13,773 bases of DNA from assembly GCA_002299245.1 (NCBI GenBank), contig DBOI01000152.1, positions 1-13,773 of the forward strand, read 5' to 3'. Origin of the DNA: Hydrogenovibrio sp. UBA650 (lineage in GTDB: Bacteria > Pseudomonadota > Gammaproteobacteria > Thiomicrospirales > Thiomicrospiraceae). Positions 7,773 through 13,773 of the stretch are shown piece after piece (position 1 is the stretch's first letter; each line of letters opens with the position of its first letter). The notes under the pieces were generated by a model, which did not search any database, was not told the origin of the DNA, and saw only the letters and a list, made by a program, of their open reading frames with translations. The position numbers and the translations under genes are program-made.

Positions 7773-8747
7773 ATGCGTAAGCAGAAGGGGTTTGCTCTAT
7801 TAACGGTACTTTTGGTGGTCGCTTTGGTTACCATGGTGATGAGTGAACTGCTGTACAATCAGCACGTTCAGATCAAGCGCAGTGCCTATATGATTCATCA
7901 GGCCCACTCCATGTCGGTTGCCTATGGTTTTGAAGGCTGGGTTAAAAAGGGTTTAGCTGCGGATTTAAGAAGTAATAAAGTTGATCATTTAAAAGAGCAG
8001 TGGGCGCAAAAACTGGTGCCTATTGACTTTGAAGGCGGTTTAGTCAGCGGTGAAATGGTTGATTTGCAATCGCGATTGAACTTGAATAACGTGCTTGAAG
8101 CGGACGAGAACAAACGTAAATTTTGGCAAAAAGTGATTGAGCGCCATCTGGCCATAGCACTGAAATCAGACCAGGTGGTTCGAGATTTTTCTGGATTTGC
8201 GGATATTCTTACCGATTGGGTCGATGAAAATGATGAGCCGGGAGATTATGGCGCCGAAAGCTCAACCTATCTGCTGAAACAACCAGCTTATAGAGCGGCT
8301 AACCAACCATTGGTAATGGTCAGCGAGCTGCAGAATTTAGAAACCATGGATAAGCTTGCGGAATGGGAGTTAGATACGCTTAAAACTCAAGTCACAGCAC
8401 TGCCAAAAGTAACGGCTATAAACGTTAATACCGTTAATAAGCAAGTGTTGTTAGCTTTAACAGAGTGGATGACTGAAGAGATTGTCCAGCAGTGGCTGGT
8501 TCAACGTGAAGTTGAACCGGTAACAAAAGTAGAAGATTTCATTAATTTTTTAATTGATCAAACCGGGTTTGATAAAGCAGAAATAGAAAACGATTTGCCT
8601 GAGGGTGTTTTATCCGTTACAAGTGATTACTTTCAGCTACAGGCGCAGATTGATTATGGTGAAATTAGGCAGCTTGTCTATTCCATTTTCCATCGTCAAT
8701 CTGAGCAAAAAGTAGTTTTGGTTCAGCGATGGTTAGGCTATGCCTGA
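7773..8747 (+). CDS. gspK: Minor pseudopilin GspK
   Basis: GspK is the large minor pseudopilin that caps the pseudopilus tip. The 324-aa protein has a very short leader, MRKQKG, then FALLTVLLVVALVTMVMSEL. Mature position 5 is Thr instead of Glu, as expected for GspK, which needs no Glu5 to stack on a following subunit. The large periplasmic domain includes DLQSRLNLNN and WVDENDEPG, both usual for T2SSK proteins. The start ATG 7773 follows the gspJ stop by one base and has a good Shine-Dalgarno sequence. It is followed by a 56-nt gap before gspL. Confidence 0.96.
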   Translation: MRKQKGFALLTVLLVVALVTMVMSELLYNQHVQIKRSAYMIHQAHSMSVAYGFEGWVKKGLAADLRSNKVDHLKEQWAQKLVPIDFEGGLVSGEMVDLQSRLNLNNVLEADENKRKFWQKVIERHLAIALKSDQVVRDFSGFADILTDWVDENDEPGDYGAESSTYLLKQPAYRAANQPLVMVSELQNLETMDKLAEWELDTLKTQVTALPKVTAINVNTVNKQVLLALTEWMTEEIVQQWLVQREVEPVTKVEDFINFLIDQTGFDKAEIENDLPEGVLSVTSDYFQLQAQIDYGEIRQLVYSIFHRQSEQKVVLVQRWLGYA

Positions 8748-8803
8748 CACGATTCAACAGGCGAATAAATAACAACCTGTTTGGTTTATAGAGAATAGCT
8801 TTA

Positions 8804-9979
8804 ATGAGTTATAACAAATTATTAAACAATCGATTGGTGGCGAGTTTTGACTTGCATGGCGAGCTGCTGCTTGCCGATATGGACGGCAAGCCATTGGACT
8901 TTGATCAAACCTTGGAGTCATTGCACTCAGAACGCGCCTTAGAACGTGAAATAACGATTGTTTGGGTGCCGACTCAGCAAGTTGTTATGGATCGGGTTAT
9001 TGTGCCTGGTAAACGCAAAGCTCACTGGCAGGCTGCATTGCCTTACTCACTTGAAGAAGGTTTAACAGAACGCCTTGATGAGTATCACATTGTTGCCTAT
9101 GAACGTGACAGCAATGATTGTGTTTCCGCTGCGGTTGTCAGCCATCACAACATGCAAGCTTGGTCTGAAAAATTAGCTGAACTCGGTTTGGAAAATGCAG
9201 TTTTGGTACCGGATTGTTTTCGTATTCCCTTTAAACAAGAAGATGACAACCCCTGGTTCACCTGTGAGTGTGAGCAAGCACTATTGGTTAGAACGAGTTT
9301 AGAACAGGGGTTTGCGGCAGACCTTAATTGGTTTGAAGTGATTAAGTCTCAAGCTGAGCAGAGTTCAGATTCATTCTTAAAGCAGCATGCTGTTGAAAAA
9401 CGCGCCCTGCTATCAAGTGCCAAACTCAACTTACCTCAAGTATCAAAATTAAGTCTGAGTCAGGGACAATATAAAAATAGTTCCAAAGGCGCTCAAGGGC
9501 TTGCAGAATGGCGCTGGGTTGGGGTCTTGTCGGTGCTGGTATTTGGCGTTTGGCTTGGGTTGCAAGTGTTTCAGAATCAGCAACTTATTGAGCAGGCAGA
9601 GCATACCAGAGCTCAGAGTGAGAAACTATTTAAGACCTTGTTCCCTGAGAGCAAACGAATTGTAAATATTAAAGCTCAAACTTTAAGTAAGCTCAAACAG
9701 GGCGGAGCCCCAAGTGGTGAGGTCGCTGAATTGATGCCAGTTTTACAGGCCATTGAGCCGTGGTTTGAGAATAGTAAGCGCGTTAAATTAGTTGAATTAA
9801 AGTGGGATCAGGCTAAAGTCGACAAGTTGATATTGAAGGTACAAGCACCAAAGTCTACGGATATTGAAAAATTGATCCAGCTTTCTAATAAACCGGCTTC
9901 GAAAGTCAGCATGCGTCTGACCCTTAAAAATGTGACCAGTGAATTGGCTGAAGGGGAAATCTATGTTGCAGCAAATTAA
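8804..9979 (+). CDS. gspL: Type II secretion system platform protein GspL
   Basis: GspL anchors the ATPase GspE to the inner membrane and pairs with GspM. The 391-aa protein has an actin-like cytoplasmic domain (about 1-235) containing LPYSLEEGL near residue 80. One membrane helix is at about 236-257 (starting WRWVGVLSVLV), and a periplasmic domain of about 135 residues follows. The length and bitopic layout fit the family. The gene ends with a 17-nt overlap with gspM. The 56-nt gap before it contains a weak inverted repeat (AACAGG 8756-8761 with CCTGTT 8776-8781). Confidence 0.95.
   Translation: MSYNKLLNNRLVASFDLHGELLLADMDGKPLDFDQTLESLHSERALEREITIVWVPTQQVVMDRVIVPGKRKAHWQAALPYSLEEGLTERLDEYHIVAYERDSNDCVSAAVVSHHNMQAWSEKLAELGLENAVLVPDCFRIPFKQEDDNPWFTCECEQALLVRTSLEQGFAADLNWFEVIKSQAEQSSDSFLKQHAVEKRALLSSAKLNLPQVSKLSLSQGQYKNSSKGAQGLAEWRWVGVLSVLVFGVWLGLQVFQNQQLIEQAEHTRAQSEKLFKTLFPESKRIVNIKAQTLSKLKQGGAPSGEVAELMPVLQAIEPWFENSKRVKLVELKWDQAKVDKLILKVQAPKSTDIEKLIQLSNKPASKVSMRLTLKNVTSELAEGEIYVAAN
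9951..9957 (+). promoter_or_regulatory. Ribosome binding site of gspM inside gspL
   Basis: AAGGGGA lies 5 nt before ATG 9963. This strong Shine-Dalgarno sequence selects that ATG over the in-frame TTG at 9939, so gspM starts inside the gspL coding region. Confidence 0.75.
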
Positions 9980-10460
9980 TGACTGGTGGCTGTCCCTGGA
10001 GAGTCGTGAAAGGCAGCTTTTAAAGCTAATGCTGGGTTTTCTGGCTTTGGTGCTGGTTTACCTGTTAATTTGGAAACCGGTTCAAACCAGTAAGCTTGAA
10101 GCGGAGCAAAAGTTAAAGGCATCACAGCAGGAGTGGGAGTGGTTAAATCAACAGGTCCCTTTAGTAAAGCAAAACCTTACTAATAGTAATGCCCCAAAGC
10201 GTTCAAATCTGACAACTCAGAATAGCCTGTTACAAAAGCTACAGACCAGTTTGCGTAAGCAAAAACTCTTCAAACAGATCAAAACCGTTCAAGGCATTAA
10301 GGATGGTGGTCGTGTCAGTTTTGATGAAGTAAAAGCGTCGCGCCTGATGAAGTGGCTGGCTACTTTGGAGCGAGAGGGTTTGGTTCCAAGTAAAATGCAG
10401 ATGAATTCAATTGGTGTCGATTTGGTTAAAGCCAAAGTTGAATTCACGCTTTCTAAATAA
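9963..10460 (+). CDS. gspM: Type II secretion system platform protein GspM
   Basis: GspM is a small bitopic inner-membrane protein that stabilises GspL in the assembly platform. The 165-aa protein starts MLQQINDWWLSLESRERQ. It then has a membrane helix at about 19-37 and the conserved WKPV just after it, and a periplasmic domain beginning with a probable coiled coil. The first 17 nt overlap the end of gspL. The gap to gspN is 9 nt. Sequence conservation in this family is low, so the call rests on the N-terminal pattern, size and position between gspL and gspN. Confidence 0.93.
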   Translation: MLQQINDWWLSLESRERQLLKLMLGFLALVLVYLLIWKPVQTSKLEAEQKLKASQQEWEWLNQQVPLVKQNLTNSNAPKRSNLTTQNSLLQKLQTSLRKQKLFKQIKTVQGIKDGGRVSFDEVKASRLMKWLATLEREGLVPSKMQMNSIGVDLVKAKVEFTLSK

Positions 10461-10469
10461 GTTTCGATC

Positions 10470-11270
10470 ATGTCAGATTCATTCGTAAAAATTAAACCGC
10501 TTTATCTTGCTATCGTTTTTATAACGGTATTGCTAGGCTCTCTGCTTGTGCATATTCCAGCTGGTTTTGTGGCACAGACCTCGGCTGTCAAAGCTCAATT
10601 GGATAATGCCGGAGTGACTGTCAGCTCAACCACTGGAACCCTCTGGAACGGCTCGGCAAACTTGCGTTATAAGCAGCAGAGTTTGGGTGAATTGAAGTGG
10701 AATCTTCAAGCAATGTCTCTATTGATGTTAAAGGCAGATTTGAATTTCAACTGGCAACTAAAAAACTCTGAGCTGAAAGGCGATATTAATACTGGCCTGT
10801 TAAATTTAGAAAACCTTGATTTGGTTAATATTGAGGGAGTAGTGCAGCTTGATCAAGCAATGCAGATTGCTCAAAATATCAATCCCAAAATTCCTTCGTT
10901 GTTGAGTGGTTTGGCAGGAAAGCTGGAGATCGAAAACCTCGATACCAGCATCGATTTACACAACAGGTGGCCAAAAAAATTACAGGCTGAAACCAAATTA
11001 ACAGGCCTTAATTTTATGGGTAATCAATTCCCATCAACCAAACTCTCATTGCAGCAAGCTGAAGCTGAACTATCGCCGATCGACACCTCGATTTTGGGCG
11101 AAGGTAAAGGCTGGAATTTAACAGGCCAGCTACAGTTGAACCCAAAATTAAACTATTCTGGTGATATTGAGGTTAAGGCAGCAACTGAAAATAGTTTGCC
11201 TGACTGGGCGTTTTTAATGCCAAGAAAATCACCAACTCACTATTCAATGCAGGTAAATGGCCGTTTTTAA
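10470..11270 (+). CDS. gspN: Type II secretion system protein GspN
   Basis: GspN is an accessory T2SS protein found at the end of many gsp operons; its exact role is unclear and it is dispensable in some species. The 266-aa protein has an N-terminal hydrophobic segment at about 11-28, then the family motif GTLWNG at 56-61. The remainder is a beta-rich periplasmic domain of repeated amphipathic strands, similar in style to lipid-transfer-like proteins. It is the last gene of the operon, with a weak Shine-Dalgarno sequence, and is followed by a probable terminator. Confidence 0.92.
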   Translation: MSDSFVKIKPLYLAIVFITVLLGSLLVHIPAGFVAQTSAVKAQLDNAGVTVSSTTGTLWNGSANLRYKQQSLGELKWNLQAMSLLMLKADLNFNWQLKNSELKGDINTGLLNLENLDLVNIEGVVQLDQAMQIAQNINPKIPSLLSGLAGKLEIENLDTSIDLHNRWPKKLQAETKLTGLNFMGNQFPSTKLSLQQAEAELSPIDTSILGEGKGWNLTGQLQLNPKLNYSGDIEVKAATENSLPDWAFLMPRKSPTHYSMQVNGRF

Positions 11271-11275
11271 AAATG

Positions 11276-11340
11276 CTAAATATCAAAAATCCCCGGCAAC
11301 TTGAGTCGCCAGGGATCGCTTAGAAAAAACCGATGTTTAG
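11276..11340. terminator. Probable bidirectional terminator between gspN and soxZ
   Basis: The inner stem pairs ATCCCCGGC (11289-11297) with GCCAGGGAT (11308-11316) with one C-A mismatch and a 10-nt loop. An outer arm CTAAATATC (11276-11284) pairs with GATGTTTAG (11332-11340) with one G-T wobble. Read on the - strand, the inner stem is followed directly by TTTTT, a standard intrinsic terminator for soxYZ. Read on the + strand, no T-run follows the inner stem, but the outer stem is followed by T-rich sequence (TTGTGATTATTTT). Termination of gspN there is possible but weaker. Confidence 0.7.
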
Positions 11341-11346
11341 TTGTGA

Positions 11347-11658
11347 TTATTTTACGGCAATAGTTTGTGCACCTTTCTCACCGGTATTATCGGTTAGGTT
11401 TACAGTGACCTTATCACCCTTTTCAGCAGTGACTTTAACCGCCATATATGGGTTAGCAGAAACCGCACCTGACCACTGAGCATCGACAGCCTTATTGCCG
11501 TTTACCAACACTTCGACCATATCGATGTATTTAGGTGGAAATGGCTTACCGGTTTTTTTGTTCATGCGAACACCTGATTCCATTGGGTGTTTGATTAGTG
11601 CTTTAATCTCTGCAACACCACCTTTTGATTTTCCACGCATTCTGATTTTAATACTCAT
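11347..11658 (-). CDS. soxZ: Sulfur oxidation carrier subunit SoxZ
   Basis: SoxZ is the partner of SoxY; the SoxYZ heterodimer carries sulfur intermediates through the periplasmic thiosulfate oxidation cycle. The 103-aa protein has no signal peptide, as is usual for SoxZ, and is thought to be exported with SoxY by the Tat route. Family segments seen are GGVAEIKALIKHPMESGVR near residues 13-31, MNKKTGKPFPPKYI, and the C-terminal GDKVTVNLTDNTGE. A good Shine-Dalgarno sequence (AAGGAA, + coordinates 11666-11671) sits 7 nt before the ATG. It follows soxY after a 79-nt gap containing a hairpin and is probably cotranscribed. Confidence 0.96.
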   Translation of the reverse strand: MSIKIRMRGKSKGGVAEIKALIKHPMESGVRMNKKTGKPFPPKYIDMVEVLVNGNKAVDAQWSGAVSANPYMAVKVTAEKGDKVTVNLTDNTGEKGAQTIAVK

Positions 11659-11708
11659 AATTAAATTCCTTTAAAGCTTCTAGCTTTGTAAATAATGTTT
11701 GGATTCAG

Positions 11709-11740
11709 TAACCTGTTAAAAACTTTTTTTAACTGGGTTA
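11709..11740 (-). repeat. Hairpin at the soxY stop codon, in the soxY-soxZ gap
   Basis: In + coordinates, GTTAAAAA (11715-11722) pairs with TTTTTAAC (11726-11733) over a 3-nt loop. TAACC (11709-11713) pairs with GGTTA (11736-11740) across a small internal loop. The outer arm includes the soxY stop codon. On the transcribed strand no T-run follows, so it is unlikely to be an intrinsic terminator. It may slow decay or tune soxZ relative to soxY. Confidence 0.55.
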
Positions 11741-12205
11741 TCCACCACATCCACCGATCGTTACTTTGACTTCCTGTTGTGCTTTCAATAGTTTTCCGCC
11801 AGCTTTAACCACCGCAACCACGTTCATGGTTTCACCCATTTTTATACGGGTTGATACAAAACCTTTAGCCGCACCTGCAAATTTATATTCACAAACCATT
11901 GGCTGAGGGTTTTTACTCGCTAGAATCGAGATAGACTCAACGCCATCAATAGCAGATGCATCAACCGTAACCGGTGTTACTGCACCGTTCTCTGCAATTG
12001 CAGGCGCTTTTAATTTAATGTCTCCAGAGTCTGTTGTACCGGCATTTCCATATACAGAAGAAACTGCATCGTCAATTGTTTTTGCTTTGAATGCCTTGTC
12101 ATTCCAGGCAGCTAGAACATTGTTAGCGGTTAATAGACCTGCATTAGCTGCGACCACTGCCGCACTTGTTGCAAGTGAGTGTTTTAAAAATGATCTACGT
12201 TTCAT
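11738..12205 (-). CDS. soxY: Sulfur oxidation carrier subunit SoxY
   Basis: SoxY covalently carries sulfur intermediates on a C-terminal cysteine while SoxXA, SoxB and SoxCD (where present) act on them. The 155-aa precursor has a twin-arginine signal, RRSFLK near the N-terminus, with cleavage probably around residues 32-33. The core contains VSTRIKMGETMNVVAVVKA. The protein ends KVTIGGCGG, with carrier Cys153 in the flexible tail. A second cysteine, C105 in PMVCEYKF, is unusual for the family as I know it. Shine-Dalgarno GGGAG (+ coordinates 12215-12219) lies 9 nt before the ATG. It is the first gene of the soxYZ pair and is preceded by 329 bp without genes. No other sox genes are in the window. 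Confidence 0.97.
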   Translation of the reverse strand: MKRRSFLKHSLATSAAVVAANAGLLTANNVLAAWNDKAFKAKTIDDAVSSVYGNAGTTDSGDIKLKAPAIAENGAVTPVTVDASAIDGVESISILASKNPQPMVCEYKFAGAAKGFVSTRIKMGETMNVVAVVKAGGKLLKAQQEVKVTIGGCGG

Positions 12206-12239
12206 AATCCTGTTACTCCCAGTTAAAAAATCGTTTTCA

Positions 12240-12296
12240 AAAATTAGGCCTTTAATCTTGAATCTAACTTTGAAAATATAAGCAAGGGCTAATTTT
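12240..12296. repeat. Inverted repeat in the soxY leader
   Basis: AAAATTAGGCCTT (12240-12252) and AAGGGCTAATTTT (12284-12296) are reverse complements at 12 of 13 positions, with a 31-nt spacer. They lie 35-91 nt upstream of the soxY start. If transcribed, this would form a long-looped hairpin in the 5' leader; as DNA it could be an operator. Confidence 0.6.
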
Positions 12297-12351
12297 CTTA
12301 ATTCCAGATTACGGATTTCAGAACGGAAGACAAGAGCAAAATCGAGGTGTT

Positions 12352-12380
12352 TTTTTAGCGCTATAAAAGTATTGAGACAA
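12352..12380 (-). promoter_or_regulatory. Weak candidate promoter for soxYZ
   Basis: On the - strand, TTGTCT (+ coordinates 12375-12380) is followed after 17 bp by TAAAAA (12352-12357). Each hexamer matches the sigma-70 consensus at 4 of 6 positions. The element overlaps a near-palindrome, TTTTTTAGCGCTATAAAA at 12351-12368, with only the pair flanking the TAGCGCTA core mismatched. That symmetry could be an operator. The predicted leader to soxY would be about 140 nt. Other weak matches exist in this AT-rich region. Confidence 0.25.
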
Positions 12381-12534
12381 ATAAAATATTAAGAAAATAT
12401 TGTTAATACATAGAGTTACTGAGTTTGGAGTTTTCTGAAAACGATTTTGCGTACACGATATAGTCAGCTTTGCTTAAGAGATTTGCAAAACAAAATCAAA
12501 ACTCTGATGACTTAGAAAATCAAATTTGAACAAC

Positions 12535-13773
12535 TCAATAGAGTTTAAGTTTGGGTTTTACCTTTTTTTCTAATAGATTGACCAGAATCAGCCAAAGGGT
12601 TTTTCCATATCCGTGTATCGCGATTTGGTGACGTCTATATAAACTGACGTATGCAAGGTGTGCCACTTTACCTTCTACTAACCAGTTGCGTTTTAATAAT
12701 TCATCGAGCAGATTTCCAACGGCCTGAAAGTGACTTAAGGCTACCAGGGTACCGTGATCGGCATAGGTAAAGTTGTTGAGTTCCTTACCACGGATTTGAG
12801 CGGCAATATTATCAGCGCATACTTTTGCCATTTGGTGGGCGGCCTGTGCCGTTGCCGGAACAGGACAATCATTGTCCTGCAGCAGAAAAGCGCAGTCTCC
12901 TATGGCGTAGATTTGATCATGGCCGACAACCTGAAGGTTGTTTTTGACTTCAATTTGATTGATACGATTTGTCGGCAGATCGAGGTCTGCCAAAAACTTG
13001 GGCGCCTTAACGCCAGCAGCCCAAACAATTAAATCGGCACTGATTTCTTGGTCATCAATCATCAGTTTATTGGCATTTACTCCTTTGACGGTTCGATTGG
13101 TTTGAATTCTCACTCCAAGTTCTTCCAGGGTAGACTGGGCTTTTTTTGCTAGCGCTTCCGGTAATACCGGAAGTATGCGCTCAGTCGCTTCGATAATGTC
13201 TACTTGTAATGAGTTGTGGTGCAACCGGTGAACGCCATATTGTTCAAGTCTGTCAACGGTTGCATAGAGCTCAGCAGCGAGCTCCACCCCTGTTGCTCCG
13301 CCGCCAACGATAGTTACTTTTACCGGTTCATGTTGAGTGATATTTTCAGAGAATTGCAGAAAGCGGTTTAGAAAAGTCATATGAAGGTCTTCGGCTTCCA
13401 GTGCCGAGTCCATGGTAAAACAGTGTTCTCTTACACCGGAGATACCAAAGTCATTGCAACGTGAACCGATCGCTATAACAAGGTAGTCATAATTGAGAAC
13501 CCTGTTAGGTAGTACTTGCTTGCCGTGATGATCGTTTAAGGGGGCGAGCTCTATCTGTTTTTTATTATGGTCGATGTTGCAAAACTCACCCAGTTGAAAG
13601 TAGTAGTGATGATCTGCTGAATGGGCGCGGTAGCTTAAAGCCTCGCGACCAGTATCAAGTGATCCGGAGGCGACTTCGTGTAGCAGAGGTTTCCATAGAT
13701 GGATTCGATTGGTATCTATTAGTGTGATTTCAGCGAGTTTGGGTTTGCCGAGTTTTTTACCAAGCCGTGTGGC
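12535..13773 (-). CDS. ndh: Type II NADH:quinone oxidoreductase, N-terminus cut by the window
   Basis: Ndh (NDH-2) is a single-subunit, non-proton-pumping FAD enzyme on the inner face of the membrane that passes electrons from NADH to quinone. The frame is open from the window edge to the TGA at 12535-12537, giving 412 visible residues. It begins ATRLGKKLGKP, so probably only about 20 residues, including the first FAD GxGxxG motif, are missing. Visible are ITLIDTNRIHLWKPLLHEVA, YDYLVIAIGS, and the NADH-binding GGGATGVEL starting near visible residue 157. Also present are the FAD-contacting YAIGDCAFL, the quinone-site AQAAHQMAK, and the basic hydrophobic C-terminus ending KPKLKLY that anchors it to the membrane. 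Met at 13413 is internal, not the start. No clear terminator follows. Confidence 0.95.
   Translation of the reverse strand, partial: ATRLGKKLGKPKLAEITLIDTNRIHLWKPLLHEVASGSLDTGREALSYRAHSADHHYYFQLGEFCNIDHNKKQIELAPLNDHHGKQVLPNRVLNYDYLVIAIGSRCNDFGISGVREHCFTMDSALEAEDLHMTFLNRFLQFSENITQHEPVKVTIVGGGATGVELAAELYATVDRLEQYGVHRLHHNSLQVDIIEATERILPVLPEALAKKAQSTLEELGVRIQTNRTVKGVNANKLMIDDQEISADLIVWAAGVKAPKFLADLDLPTNRINQIEVKNNLQVVGHDQIYAIGDCAFLLQDNDCPVPATAQAAHQMAKVCADNIAAQIRGKELNNFTYADHGTLVALSHFQAVGNLLDELLKRNWLVEGKVAHLAYVSLYRRHQIAIHGYGKTLWLILVNLLEKKVKPKLKLY

Larger units (their letters stand above)
12227..12448. repeat. 13-bp perfect inverted repeat spanning the soxY upstream region
   Basis: AAAATCGTTTTCA at 12227-12239 is the exact reverse complement of TGAAAACGATTTT at 12436-12448. 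The arms are 196 bp apart. The soxY-proximal arm ends 8 nt from the GGGAG ribosome binding site. The distal arm overlaps a small palindrome, GTTTTCTGAAAAC (12430-12442). Confidence 0.7.
12206..12534. other. Gene-free region between soxY and ndh
   Basis: I find no credible protein gene in these 329 bases, which are clearly more AT-rich than the flanking genes. They lie upstream of soxY and downstream of ndh, both on the - strand, so they should hold the soxYZ promoter and the end of the ndh transcript. Seen directly are a 13-bp inverted repeat pair, a 12/13 inverted repeat in the soxY leader, an 18-bp dyad at 12351-12368, and direct repeats AAAATCAAA at 12492-12500 and 12516-12524. A small RNA cannot be excluded. 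Confidence 0.6.

Noticed and set aside
8756..8781. Inverted repeat AACAGG/CCTGTT in the gspK-gspL gap as a terminator
   Set aside because: The stem is only 6 bp with a 14-nt loop and no T-run on either side, and termination here would split the operon before gspL and gspM.
12018..12281. Open + strand frame of 87 codons overlapping soxY on the opposite strand
   Set aside because: It lies antisense to the clear SoxY coding region, has no family resemblance and no convincing ribosome binding site.
12492..12524. Direct repeats AAAATCAAA as a repeat array
   Set aside because: There are only two 9-bp copies in AT-rich, low-complexity DNA with no regular further units, so this is not a CRISPR or iteron array.
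12754..13032. Open + strand frame of 92 codons inside ndh
   Set aside because: It is the opposite-strand shadow of a well-conserved NDH-2 sequence containing the FAD and quinone motifs.
13411..13413. Met codon at 13413 (- strand) as the start of a shorter NADH dehydrogenase
   Set aside because: The frame stays open to the window edge and the upstream residues are plainly NDH-2 sequence (for example YDYLVIAIGS), so this Met is internal.

Overview
The window comes from a gammaproteobacterium, judged by the type II secretion (T2SS, general secretory pathway) gene order C-D-E-F-G-H-I-J-K-L-M-N and by protein features. The DNA is moderately AT-rich with ordinary bacterial start signals. A soxY-soxZ pair next to the secretion operon suggests thiosulfate or sulfide oxidation. 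That points to a sulfur-oxidising or facultatively sulfur-oxidising lineage, but the genus cannot be fixed from this sequence.

Region 1 (about 1-11270, + strand) is a complete twelve-gene T2SS operon with very tight spacing: ATGA, TAATG and 17-nt overlaps, or gaps mostly under 20 nt. GspC and GspD build the inner-to-outer membrane conduit. GspE is the cytoplasmic ATPase, and GspF, GspL and GspM form the inner-membrane platform. GspG is the major pseudopilin, GspH, GspI, GspJ and GspK are the minor pseudopilins of the tip, and GspN is the last accessory protein. The prepilin peptidase (gspO), a pilotin (gspS) and gspAB are not here, so they must be elsewhere or absent. Two larger gaps interrupt the tight packing: gspF-gspG (59 nt, holding a 15-bp tandem duplication) and gspK-gspL (56 nt).

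Region 2 (11271-12534, - strand) holds soxY then soxZ, convergent with the gsp operon and separated from it by a probable bidirectional terminator. SoxY has a twin-arginine signal and the C-terminal GGCGG carrier motif; SoxZ is its partner. No soxX, soxA, soxB or soxCD lies nearby. The 329-bp region upstream of soxY has no gene. It carries several inverted repeats and a weak promoter candidate.

Region 3 (12535-13773, - strand) is a type II NADH:quinone dehydrogenase (ndh), complete at its C-terminus and cut at its N-terminus by the window edge.

I see no mobile element, CRISPR array, tRNA or rRNA. The coding content is mostly well-known families. The points that merit a second look are the non-coding structures around soxYZ, an extra cysteine in SoxY, the gspF-gspG repeat and the poorly defined gspC start.
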